A stretch of 64,000 nucleotides of DNA, taken from contig NZ_JAJLQW010000005.1 in assembly GCF_025548535.1 (NCBI RefSeq), positions 186,001-250,000 on the forward strand. The letters are read 5' to 3'. The stretch's first letter is position 1. Every line of letters begins with the position of its first letter. Both the position numbers and the translations under genes were made by a program. The stretch comes from Undibacterium sp. Jales W-56 (lineage in GTDB: Bacteria; Pseudomonadota; Gammaproteobacteria; Burkholderiales; Burkholderiaceae_D). The notes under the pieces are model-generated. The model saw only the letters and a list, made by a program, of their open reading frames with translations, did not search any database and was not told the DNA's origin. Below are positions 37,401 through 45,006 of this stretch, piece by piece.

Positions 37401-38006
37401 GATGCGTCATATGCCTTGCAGTACAGCGAATTCGTCAACAAAGTCAAAGCCGCAGAGGCGGTCATCGCTGACGGCAAGCCTTTGCGCCTGACCGAAGCAG
37501 TCGCCAAATATCTGTTCAAGCTGATGGCCTATAAAGACGAATACGAAGTCGCACGCCTGTACACCGATGGCAAGTTCCAGCAAAAAATCGCTGGCATGTT
37601 TGAAGGCGATTACAAGATCAACTTCCATCTCGCACCGCCATTACTCGCCAAGACCGATAGCCAGGGCCATCTGATCAAGCAGCAATACGGCCCATGGATG
37701 ATGAAAGCCTTCGGCCTGCTCGCCAAGTTCAAATCCCTGCGCGGCAGTGCGCTCGACATATTCGGCTACACCGCAGAACGCAAGATGGAGCGTGCTCTGC
37801 CGGTCGAGTACAAGGCTACGCTCAGCAAATTGCTAGCGCAACTGAACGCCGATAATTTGCCGAAAGCAGTCGCGATCGCAAGCATTCCGGAAGACATCCG
37901 TGGTTACGGTCACGTCAAGGAACGCCACCTCGCGGCGGCGAAGGCCAAAGAAGCGCAATTATTAGCGGAGTTCAATGCCAGACCGCAAGCGCAGAAGGCG
38001 GCGTAA
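34431..38006 (+). CDS. Fused indolepyruvate ferredoxin oxidoreductase
   Basis: A 1191-residue single-chain enzyme that oxidatively decarboxylates arylpyruvates (or branched 2-oxoacids) to acyl-CoA with ferredoxin. Order: pyrimidine-type TPP domain with GYRGSPLG and GDDHAAKSSTAAHQSEH; TPP-binding region GDGTYYHSGLLA and FNDAVAMTGGQ; Fe-S cysteines CEGCGDCSVQSNC (about residue 667) with CNKDYSCVNGFCPSF; gamma domain (VTGIGGTGVITIGQ). Full length for the fused alpha/beta/gamma type. Likely monocistronic, with an inverted repeat upstream and a hairpin downstream. Confidence 0.95.
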   Translation: MNAPIKSQTLIDNDITLDDKFTLERGRAFMTGTQALLRLMMLQRQADEKAGLNTAGFISGYRGSPLGNVDLTAVKAKKHLEKAHVKFHPGVNEDLAATSVWGTQQVNLFPGAKYDGVFAMWYGKGPGVDRCGDVFKHANLAGTSKHGGVLVIAGDDHAAKSSTAAHQSEHILKACGIPVLYPSSVQEYLDYGLHGIALSRYTGLWVSMKCVTEVVESGASVDIDPERIKPVIPTDFEMPADGISIRTPDPVLAQEARMINYKWYGALAYVRANKLNQIIWDSPRAKVGIITAGKSYLDTRQALADLGIDEQAAAEIGIRLYKIGMTWPLESQGVREFAKGLDEILVVEEKRQILEYALKEELYNWQDDVRPRVVGKFDDTGEWSNLDHAGHGDWLLPATYELSPAQIARAIASRITKYFSGHPVEQRVKERVAYLEAKEAALNIAAKPDPNKDRIPHFCSGCPHNTSTKLPDGSRALAGIGCHYMVTWMDRESTIFSHMGGEGVTWVGQAPFTTEKHVFSNLGDGTYYHSGLLAIRAAVAGHVNITYKILFNDAVAMTGGQEFDGPLDPGMISRQIAAEGVTPIIVVTDEPEKYAADYPWAAGVTVRHRSELDAVQRELREIEGVSAMIYDQTCASEKRRRRKKFDKDGKPGFPDPAKRAVINEAVCEGCGDCSVQSNCLSVEPLETEFGRKRQINQSSCNKDYSCVNGFCPSFVTVEGGKLKKPAKAKVEQGTALDVASLPAPVLPTTLEPLNVLVTGIGGTGVITIGQIMAMAAHLEGKACSVLDITGLAQKGGAVMSHVRLADKAGDLHSTRVGTGMADLVIGCDEVVTASRDALSRMGEGRTRAMVNSSISPTSAFIKNPDWSFAGESAEAEIRRSCGEGRVDIVDATRMATALMGDNIASNMFMLGYAWQKGSVPLSEAALMRAIELNGVAIDFNKQAFNWGRVAAHDLAAVKKLVTPAQVIELKRAPTLDDTISRRIAFLTDYQDASYALQYSEFVNKVKAAEAVIADGKPLRLTEAVAKYLFKLMAYKDEYEVARLYTDGKFQQKIAGMFEGDYKINFHLAPPLLAKTDSQGHLIKQQYGPWMMKAFGLLAKFKSLRGSALDIFGYTAERKMERALPVEYKATLSKLLAQLNADNLPKAVAIASIPEDIRGYGHVKERHLAAAKAKEAQLLAEFNARPQAQKAA

Positions 38007-38044
38007 GCCGGTCAACATGAAGACATCTGCAAAGTAGCAAACAA

Positions 38045-38071
38045 GATGGTCGGCGAGAGTCGGCCATTTTT
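38045..38071 (+). terminator. Terminator after the indolepyruvate oxidoreductase gene
   Basis: TGGTCG pairs with CGGCCA (one G-T pair) across a short loop and is followed by TTTTT. Confidence 0.65.
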
Positions 38072-38162
38072 ACTTTTTGTGTTTGCTAACTTCCCAGATC
38101 AAGCGCCAGCAATTGAATGATGATGAGGATTTTCTGGCGCCTGGCATTCAATTGATTATTGA

Positions 38163-38245
38163 TATACTCCCCAATTATTTTTAAAAAACGCATCTTATCC
38201 GCTTTGTTTTATTGAATTTTCAATAAATACTGGTAATGAGTATAT
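38163..38245 (+). repeat. Family B ~82-bp repeat, copy 3
   Basis: Begins ATATACTCCCCAATTATT and ends GTAATGAGTATAT. It aligns along its length with copy 1 (ATACTCCCC, CGC-TCT-ATCCGC, TGTTT-ATT blocks). It occupies the upstream region of the POT transporter gene. The remaining ~180 bases up to that gene show no other gene. Confidence 0.6.
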
Positions 38246-38426
38246 GTTGTTTTTATATTGAAACTTTGTTCTGAGAAAAAGCAATGGCAATTCTTTGACA
38301 GAGAACACATATCAGGCAATCTCAATGATTGCAAGTTGTACAGGTTGTGTGTTCGTGCCGTTTAGCGATGTCGTCATTGATTAAAGTCGTCCACAATAAA
38401 ATAAGTCATTTCAACAGGAGACCATT

Positions 38427-39893
38427 TTGTCACCACTAAAACAAAAAATAGCTGCGATTCCAGAAGGTGCTGGCGCTTTGTTCTTTATCCAGATTTTTGC
38501 GACTCTGGGCTTTGCGGTGTTGTATTCGACACTGGTGTTGTACTCGACCAAAAAACTAGGATTCAGCGTCAAAGATGCAACCGCGATCATGGGCGTGTTT
38601 GGCGCGTTCAATTACGGCTTGCATCTGTTCGGCGGTTATCTCGGCGGACGCTTTATCAGCAACCGCAATTTATTCGTTGGCGGCATGGTGTTGCAAGTGT
38701 TGGGTTGCGCTTGTATTTCCGGCGGTACTTCGGCCCAATTGTATTGGGGCCTGGCGCTGTTTTTGACCGGTAGCGGCCTGAACGTGACTTGCCTGAATCT
38801 GATGCTGACCCAGCGATTCAAGCCGGAAGACGACCGGCGCGAAAGTGCGTTCTTGTGGAATTACGCCGGGATGAATCTGGGATTTTTTATCGGTTTTACC
38901 GTGGCGGGCGTATATCAGTTGAAGCAGGATTATGAAAGCCTGTTCATTTTTGCCACGGTCGGTAATTTCATGGCGATTGTGCTGGCCGGGTGGAACTGGA
39001 AAAGGATATCCGACCTGAACACGCCTTTATTGCAAGCCGGGCCGAATGAATTCAAATGGCGCTTGCTGGCGGGTTTGCTGATCCTGGTCGGGCTGGTACC
39101 TCTGGTTCAAGTGATGCTGCATCACGCCGAGATCAGCGGCTATCTGGTGCTGGCGATCAGTGTCGCCATCGCGGTCATTTTGAGCTATCTGACCTTTGTG
39201 CATAAAGACCTCAGGGAGCGCCGCAATATGGCCGCGTATTTAATTCTGGCACTCGGTTCTCTGGTGTTCTGGACCTTGTACCAAATGGCGCCGAGCGGCT
39301 TGCAATTATTTGCCGACAAGAATGTGGACAGGATCGTCTGGGGTTATGAGATCGCACCGCAATGGATACAAAACATTAATACCTTTGTGATTATGTTCGG
39401 CGGCCCGCTGATGGCCATGCTGTTCGATCATTTGCGCAAGAAAGGCTGGAACATCGATATCCCGCGGCAGTTTTCTGCATCGCTGATCATCATAGGATTG
39501 GGCTTCCTGGTACTGCCAGTTGGCATCTCGTTTGCGGCGGCCGACGGCATGGTTGCGTTCAAATGGATCTTCATCTGTTTTATATTTCAAAGTATCGCTG
39601 AACTCCTGATTTCACCGATAGGCTACGCCATGATCGGTCGCCTGGCGCCGACGCAGTATCAAGGCGTGATGATGGGCACCTGGATGCTGGTGACCGGGAC
39701 AGGATCGATTTTTGCGAGTTATTTTTCTGCCTTGATACCGGAGGCAAAAGAGGGTATGGCAGCGTCGACCAATCCCACCTATCACCATATTTTTTCTATG
39801 CTTGGATGGGGTAGCGTTGCTGTTGGCGTCGTGCTGATTTTGCTGATACCTGTGTTGCGGCGATTGATTACGAACGGGCCTGCCAAGGAGTAG
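38427..39893 (+). CDS. POT-family proton-coupled peptide transporter
   Basis: A 488-residue permease with about 12-14 membrane segments. FATLGFAVLYSTLVLY, GAFNYGLHLFGGYLGGR and NYAGMNLGFFIG are POT/PTR2-type signatures, and the C-terminal half has FQSIAELLISPIGYAMIGRLAP. Takes up di/tripeptides or related substrates with protons. Start is TTG, supported by AGGAG six bases upstream; no closer ATG fits. Confidence 0.9.
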   Translation: MSPLKQKIAAIPEGAGALFFIQIFATLGFAVLYSTLVLYSTKKLGFSVKDATAIMGVFGAFNYGLHLFGGYLGGRFISNRNLFVGGMVLQVLGCACISGGTSAQLYWGLALFLTGSGLNVTCLNLMLTQRFKPEDDRRESAFLWNYAGMNLGFFIGFTVAGVYQLKQDYESLFIFATVGNFMAIVLAGWNWKRISDLNTPLLQAGPNEFKWRLLAGLLILVGLVPLVQVMLHHAEISGYLVLAISVAIAVILSYLTFVHKDLRERRNMAAYLILALGSLVFWTLYQMAPSGLQLFADKNVDRIVWGYEIAPQWIQNINTFVIMFGGPLMAMLFDHLRKKGWNIDIPRQFSASLIIIGLGFLVLPVGISFAAADGMVAFKWIFICFIFQSIAELLISPIGYAMIGRLAPTQYQGVMMGTWMLVTGTGSIFASYFSALIPEAKEGMAASTNPTYHHIFSMLGWGSVAVGVVLILLIPVLRRLITNGPAKE

Positions 39894-39904
39894 TTCTGCT
39901 TGCT

Positions 39905-39944
39905 GCCTAAAGCCCTCTCCCGCTTATGGGAAAGGGTTTTAGGC
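39905..39944 (+). terminator. Hairpin after the POT gene
   Basis: GCCTAAAGCCCTCTCCC pairs imperfectly with GGGAAAGGGTTTTAGGC around a short loop. No clean T-run, so a terminator is likely but not certain. Confidence 0.5.
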
Positions 39945-40074
39945 CCCCATTTGACAGCTGCATCAGAGCCGAGGATACTGGTTATCGCATTACTGCGAAT
40001 CCTATGACCATTCTCCTGAAACGTATTGTTCGCATTGGAATGGCAGGGTGCTCAATCCGGTAAGGAGCGCTATC

Positions 40075-41238
40075 ATGAGAACTTGGCTCATTCTGTTATT
40101 TTCTGCTGTATTTGCCGGCTGCGCCAGCCAGGCCACGGTACCGCAAGCGATACCGCAACCCATGCGGTTTTTCCATGACGCCGGCTTTACACCTGCAAGC
40201 GAGCCTATTGACGCGACCCGGATCTTTGCGGTCAGCGACGAAATGCGCCATTACCTGAACTTCAATATCGCCAGCGAGCTGCGTACCAAAGGCGCGCAAA
40301 GAGGCTTATTCGACGCCCTGTATAGCAAGCACCAGCTCAAGCTTGAATACGATGCCGAGATAACGCGCAATGCGGCCGACACCTTCAAGGTGCGATCCGG
40401 CAATTGCCTGTCGCTGGTCATCATGACCGCCGCGTTTGCCAAGGAGATGGGCTTGTCGCTGCAATACCAGAGCGTCGCGGTGGACGAGACCTGGAGTCGT
40501 CGCGCCAACCTGTATTTTTCTGCCGGCCATGTGAATCTAGTGCTTGGCAAAAAGCGTTTCGATACCGGTAAATCGTATGATTATTATCAAACCCTGACGA
40601 TCGATTTTCTGCCGCCCGAAGAAGTCCGCGGTCAGCATGTCAGGCCGATAGAAGAGAACACGATAGTCGCGATGTACATGAATAACCGGGCCGCGGAATT
40701 ACTCAGCAGCGGCCGCCTGGACGACGCCTACTGGTGGGCGCGTGAGGCGCTGGTGCAGAATCCCGCCTATCTGCCGTCCTACAATATGCTGGGCGTGATT
40801 TACTGGCGGCATCACAATTGGGCTGAAGCAGAGCAGGCATTCAATTTTGCGCTGGAACGCGAGCCGGATAATCTGCTCGCCATGGCGAACCTGGTGCAGG
40901 TGTTGCAGACGATGGGGCGGGTCGATGAGGCGAACAAGCTGCGCGTCAAACTAGATCGCATGCAACCCTATCCGCCGTTTTATTATTTCGATCGCGGCAT
41001 CGCTGCGATGAAAAATAACGACTACAGCCAGGCCCGCGACTGGTTCGCCAAAGAGGTCGATCGGGCACCGTATTATCATGAATTCCATTTCTGGCTGGCG
41101 GTGGCGTATTTCCGCCTGGACGACGTCCGGCACGCGCGCAAGCATATGGCGATTGCGATGGAGAACAGTACTACCCGCAATGATCAAGCCCTGTACGCGG
41201 CCAAGCTCGATCGCCTGAACGCGCTGACGCAGCATTAA
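40075..41238 (+). CDS. Transglutaminase-like TPR lipoprotein
   Basis: A 387-residue lipoprotein: lipobox FAGC, then a transglutaminase-like Cys-peptidase region with SGNCLSLVIMTAAFA (Cys) and AGHVNLVLG (His), followed by TPR repeats (AEQAFNFALEREPDNLLAMANL, DYSQARDWFAKEVDRAP). Start at MRTWLILL with AAGGAG eight bases upstream. Probably a periplasmic peptidase or scaffold; target unknown. The TAA stop is immediately followed by a MITE-like element. Confidence 0.85.
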   Translation: MRTWLILLFSAVFAGCASQATVPQAIPQPMRFFHDAGFTPASEPIDATRIFAVSDEMRHYLNFNIASELRTKGAQRGLFDALYSKHQLKLEYDAEITRNAADTFKVRSGNCLSLVIMTAAFAKEMGLSLQYQSVAVDETWSRRANLYFSAGHVNLVLGKKRFDTGKSYDYYQTLTIDFLPPEEVRGQHVRPIEENTIVAMYMNNRAAELLSSGRLDDAYWWAREALVQNPAYLPSYNMLGVIYWRHHNWAEAEQAFNFALEREPDNLLAMANLVQVLQTMGRVDEANKLRVKLDRMQPYPPFYYFDRGIAAMKNNDYSQARDWFAKEVDRAPYYHEFHFWLAVAYFRLDDVRHARKHMAIAMENSTTRNDQALYAAKLDRLNALTQH

Positions 41239-41432
41239 CAGGACGGACGCCAAATGGCAACCGCTTACCATAATTCAAATTGAACCCGCAGGCTGGATGC
41301 GGCTTTCAGAGGCATTTCGTGTCAGCAGGCGCACCCAGCTTGCGGGTTCATTTGAATATCAAAACACCATGGAGTCTTTTCTCTCTTAGCTTTTCTCTGT
41401 GGTGAGGGGTTCTGGGTTTTGCCTAAGTCCTG
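41239..41432 (+). mobile_element. MITE-like element, family A copy 3
   Basis: A 194-bp copy in the same orientation as copy 1. Right end GTTTTGCCTAAGTCCTG; left end eroded (CAGGACGGACGCCAAA). The conserved core GAACCCGCAGGCTGGATGCG ... CACCCAGCTTGCGGGTTC forms an inverted repeat. Perfect 5-bp direct repeats ATTAA flank it (41234-41238 and 41433-41437). The left ATTAA includes the TAA stop of the preceding lipoprotein gene. Confidence 0.85.
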
Positions 41433-41511
41433 ATTAATATGGATGTGAACGCGTATGATGGCGGCAGCATTCAAGACCCGATGTATTTTTAAGAGAAAAC
41501 TGAATTCAACA

Positions 41512-41895
41512 ATGACTCAACGATTACTGATCATCATCGCCGCCCTCAATATGCTGATCGCGGTAGCCGCAGGCGCGTTCGGCGCGCACGGATTAAAAAC
41601 CGTCCTAAGCCCGGAAATGCTGGCGGTCTGGCAAACCGCCGCGAGCTACCAGACCAGCCATGCCCTCGGCTTGTTTGGCATCGCCTTACTGCTGCCGCGC
41701 TGGCCGTCGGTCTGGCTGCTACGCGCAGCGGCAGCGATGTTGAGCGGTATCGTGATTTTCAGCGGCAGTTTGTATTTATTGGCCGTCACGGGCCTGCGCT
41801 GGCTGGGTGCGATCACACCAATTGGCGGCCTGGCATTGTTGCTGGCATGGGCGATGCTGGCATGGGCGGCGTATCGCGATACCGGCGTCGAATGA
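41512..41895 (+). CDS. DUF423 family membrane protein
   Basis: A 127-residue protein with four hydrophobic segments. N-terminal AALNMLIAVAAGAFGAHGLK and AASYQTSHALGLF are the DUF423 signature, with ITPIGGLALLLAWAMLAW near the C-terminus. Starts at MTQRLLIII; earlier in-frame sequence is not family-like. Function unknown. Confidence 0.9.
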   Translation: MTQRLLIIIAALNMLIAVAAGAFGAHGLKTVLSPEMLAVWQTAASYQTSHALGLFGIALLLPRWPSVWLLRAAAAMLSGIVIFSGSLYLLAVTGLRWLGAITPIGGLALLLAWAMLAWAAYRDTGVE

Positions 41896-41938
41896 CCGGG
41901 ATTTTTTGACCAACCTGGACCACAGAAGGGAATATCTC

Positions 41939-42157
41939 ATGCGCGCTGTGATCGTTTTATGCACCCTGGTTTTGTGCAGTGCCTGCAACAAAAAAACCGA
42001 TCCCAAAGTATCGTCGGAACCGCCGCCGTTCAAGATTGCAGAGCCGCAACGCGAACAATTGCAAAAGGCAAAAGAAGTAGAGCAGACATTGCAAAAGGCC
42101 GCTGAGGCGCAACGCCAGGTGGTTGACGGGCAGACGGCTAGTCAGAGTGAAAAGTAG
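41939..42157 (+). CDS. Small lipoprotein, 72 aa
   Basis: Short lipoprotein MRAVIVLCTLVLCSAC-NKKTD with a lipobox Cys, then a proline patch (EPPPFKI) and a coiled-coil-like charged tail (REQLQKAKEVEQTLQKA). AGAAGGG precedes the ATG. Probably co-transcribed with DUF423. No family recognised. Confidence 0.65.
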   Translation: MRAVIVLCTLVLCSACNKKTDPKVSSEPPPFKIAEPQREQLQKAKEVEQTLQKAAEAQRQVVDGQTASQSEK

Positions 42158-42207
42158 CGAATTCGGTCATTCCGCAGCACAGGCACATGACGTCAAATCT
42201 GACTGGC

Positions 42208-42259
42208 GGACACTTTGAGCTAAAAAATTGTACGCAAAATATCCTCGCTGAAAGTGTCC
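42208..42259. terminator. Hairpin between convergent genes
   Basis: GGACACTTT (42208-42216) pairs with AAAGTGTCC (42251-42259), with flanking GGCGGAC/GTCCGCC complementarity. It lies between the lipoprotein and DUF4399 genes, which converge here. Confidence 0.45.
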
Positions 42260-42290
42260 TCGAAGCCGTCCGCCTGGCTGGCTTGCCCGG

Positions 42291-42839
42291 TTATTTGACT
42301 ACTTCAATGTTGATCAGCTTGCTTTTGATGTAATACGGAACATGCTGATGATCTGCGAAAAGTAATTGCAGCGTATGTTTTCCGGGCGGCAGGCTCAATA
42401 CCGTTTCTGTTTCGCCCTTGCCGAAATGCTTGTAATGCTGGTGTTCAAGTTCATCCGGTTTATCAAATGGAATAGGCGCTTTGATATCGGTTGGAAAAGG
42501 CCGGTCGATCAAAATATGATGGTGTCCCGTGCCCTCGATCTTGCCCGCGCTGACCGGCGCCACGCCCATGCCGGAAATAGAGAACGCGACCCGAAATGGG
42601 GATTTCACTTTGTCGCCATCCTTGATATTCGTGAAGTACGCCTGTTTATCCCCAACCAGGAACGGCCGGGTGCGTTCGGAAGCGTTGATCGTACTGATTG
42701 CCGCCTCGGTATCGACCTGAGCCTGGCTCGCCTTGACTTCTTTATCCGCCGCTGCCACAGCCAACACCTGCGACCCAGCTGCTACCAATGACATAAAAAC
42801 GAGAAATTGTCGTGTCGATTTTGAAGATAACTTGAACAT
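42291..42839 (-). CDS. DUF4399 exported protein
   Basis: A 182-residue exported protein; the signal peptide ends near LAVAAADK. The DUF4399-type domain shows PFRVAFSISGMGVAPVSAG, GHHHILID, HFGKGETE and PGKHTLQLLFADHQHVP, a His-rich set that suggests metal binding. Starts MFKLSSKST. Stands alone and convergent with the lipoprotein gene. Role unknown. Confidence 0.85.
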   Translation of the reverse strand: MFKLSSKSTRQFLVFMSLVAAGSQVLAVAAADKEVKASQAQVDTEAAISTINASERTRPFLVGDKQAYFTNIKDGDKVKSPFRVAFSISGMGVAPVSAGKIEGTGHHHILIDRPFPTDIKAPIPFDKPDELEHQHYKHFGKGETETVLSLPPGKHTLQLLFADHQHVPYYIKSKLINIEVVK

Positions 42840-43037
42840 CGGATCTCCTTTGGTGGTTTAGCGGATTGGCCCATTATTTTCCGCAATACCGTGAGTTTAT
42901 CTGATTAAGGCCAGCGGTGTTTTTGACGTTTGATTGCGTGACGGCAAAATTAGACTGAAACTGGCCCGGTTCAACGCATGCTGTGTTTGTTACCGCACAA
43001 ACTAACGCCTGATATTGCTCTAGTCTTCCAGTTAATC

Positions 43038-44174
43038 ATGAAGCCATCTTCGACAGACCACGCCGCAATCGAACAACTGAGTCCGCAAGCCATTGCGCTG
43101 TCGGGATTGTGGACGGCGCGCGGGATAGGATCGCTGGAATCTAAGCTCGATGCATTTCCTGCGCCTTCTCAATCTTCCGTTGTAGTTGACGGCGCGCGTA
43201 TTCATGCTCTTGATACCGCCGGTGCCTGGGTGCTGCAAAAGCTGTTAGAGCGCTTGCGCAAAGCGGCGAGGTCTGTCGAGTTACGCAATGTACGACCTGA
43301 ATTTTCTAAAATTCTCGATACCGCGGGTCAGCGGCTGGAGGACAAGGCAAAGGACACCATCTGGTCGTCTAAGGTATCGAGTTCGTTCCTCGAGGGGCTG
43401 GGGATAACTTCCCAAACCGCCTGGAAACAAAGCCTGGCTTTGCTTAGTTTTATCGGCGAGACAGCAGTCGCTGCTGGCGGATGGATCGCCCATCCTGAAC
43501 GAATTCGCGGGCGGCCGGTCTTGAGCAACATCCGTAGCGCAGGATTCGATGCGCTTCCGATCGTCGGGCTGTTGTCGTTCTTGCTGGGTATTGTGATTGC
43601 CTATCAGGGAGCGGATCAGCTTAAGCAATACGGTGCCAATATCTTTGTGGTGGACCTGGTCGGCTTATCCATGCTGCGTGAATTTGCGCCCCTGATCACC
43701 GCCATTATCATTGCCGGACGTTCAGGTTCGGCCTACGCGGCGCAGATCGGTGCGATGGCGGTGACAGAGGAAATCGATGCAATGCGCACGATAGGGATCG
43801 CGCCGCTGGACGTGCTGGTGTTGCCGAAAATTGTGGCATTAGTCGTCGCGCTGCCGCTGCTCACGGTATTTTCGGACCTGCTCGGTGTGCTCGGTGGAAT
43901 GGTGATGGCGCGCGCGCAACTCGGGGTGGGCTTTGGTGAATTTATCGACCGCTTCGGCAGGAACATCAGCCTGACATCTTATCTGGTGGGTATCGGCAAA
44001 GCGCCGGTGTTCGCTGCGATCATCGCGGTCATTGGATGTTTTCAGGGTTTTCGCACTAAAGGCGGTGCCGACAGTGTAGGGCGTCAAACCACCCGCAGCG
44101 TGGTGCAGTCAATTTTTCTTGTGATTGTCGCGGACGCCATGTTCTCCATCGCGTTTAGCGCATTGGATCTATGA
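43038..44174 (+). CDS. MlaE-type lipid ABC permease with N-terminal STAS-like domain
   Basis: A 378-residue fusion: an N-terminal STAS-like MlaB-type region (VVVDGARIHALDTAGAWVLQ) and a MlaE permease with about six membrane segments (FDALPIVGLLSFLLGIVIAYQGA, PLITAIIIAGRSGSAYAAQIG, EEIDAMRTIGI). Moves phospholipids or other hydrophobic compounds between inner and outer membranes. Start at MKPSSTDHA is tentative because no clear ribosome binding site is visible. First gene of a four-gene MCE operon. Confidence 0.9.
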   Translation: MKPSSTDHAAIEQLSPQAIALSGLWTARGIGSLESKLDAFPAPSQSSVVVDGARIHALDTAGAWVLQKLLERLRKAARSVELRNVRPEFSKILDTAGQRLEDKAKDTIWSSKVSSSFLEGLGITSQTAWKQSLALLSFIGETAVAAGGWIAHPERIRGRPVLSNIRSAGFDALPIVGLLSFLLGIVIAYQGADQLKQYGANIFVVDLVGLSMLREFAPLITAIIIAGRSGSAYAAQIGAMAVTEEIDAMRTIGIAPLDVLVLPKIVALVVALPLLTVFSDLLGVLGGMVMARAQLGVGFGEFIDRFGRNISLTSYLVGIGKAPVFAAIIAVIGCFQGFRTKGGADSVGRQTTRSVVQSIFLVIVADAMFSIAFSALDL

Positions 44175-44175
44175 C

Positions 44176-45006
44176 ATGAATACGGCGCCACAGGCAAATA
44201 AGCCAGTGATTGAGATCCGTCAGGTAGCGACGCATTTCGGTAGCCATATTGTGCACGCCGGGCTGAATCTGGAAGTCAGGCAGGCTGAGATATTCGCCTT
44301 GATCGGCGGCAGCGGCTCCGGTAAATCGACGCTATTGCGTGAAATGATTTTATTGCAGGTGCCGGACGCCGGATCGATCCGTGTACTGGGGACTGATTTA
44401 GAGAATATTGACGAAGCGGCGGCGACAGAGCTGCGTCGGCGCTGGGGTGTGATGTTCCAGCATGGCGGCTTGTTCGGCTCGCTGACGATAGCAGAAAATG
44501 TCGGCTTGCCTTTGCGTGAGCATACCCAGCTCAGCGACCGGATGATCAACGAAATCACGGAATGGAAAATTGCGATGACTGGTTTGCAGCCGGAAGTCGG
44601 CGCCCAGTATCCGTCGGAACTCAGCGGCGGCATGATGAAGCGGGCCTCGCTCGCTCGTGCCCTGGCACTGGATCCGGAATTACTATTTCTGGACGAGCCC
44701 ACCGCAGGTCTCGATCCGGAAAGTGCCAGTGAGGTCGATCACCTGGTGCGCGAATTGAGTCAATTGTATGGTCTTACCGTTGTCATGATCACCCATGATC
44801 TGGATCTGTTGTGGCAGGTGGCCGACCGGGTGGCGGTTCTTGGTGGCGGCAAGGTGCAGAGCGTCGGCTCAATGTCCGAGTTGTCGCAGATCGACAATCC
44901 TGCAGTCCGACCTTTTTTCGATGGTCCACGTGGCCGCTCTGCGCAACAGCAGGAACAGCGCCAGTTGCAACGGCAAGATACTGAAGCTGGCAGGAGGCCA
45001 TCATAG
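44176..45006 (+). CDS. MlaF-type ABC transporter ATPase
   Basis: A 276-residue ATPase: Walker A GGSGSGKST, Q-loop region, signature LSGGMMKRASLARAL, Walker B LLFLDEPTAGLD, H-loop MITHDLD. Powers the MlaE permease. Start one base after the permease stop. C-terminal glutamine/arginine-rich extension (AQQQEQRQLQRQ). Confidence 0.93.
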   Translation: MNTAPQANKPVIEIRQVATHFGSHIVHAGLNLEVRQAEIFALIGGSGSGKSTLLREMILLQVPDAGSIRVLGTDLENIDEAAATELRRRWGVMFQHGGLFGSLTIAENVGLPLREHTQLSDRMINEITEWKIAMTGLQPEVGAQYPSELSGGMMKRASLARALALDPELLFLDEPTAGLDPESASEVDHLVRELSQLYGLTVVMITHDLDLLWQVADRVAVLGGGKVQSVGSMSELSQIDNPAVRPFFDGPRGRSAQQQEQRQLQRQDTEAGRRPS

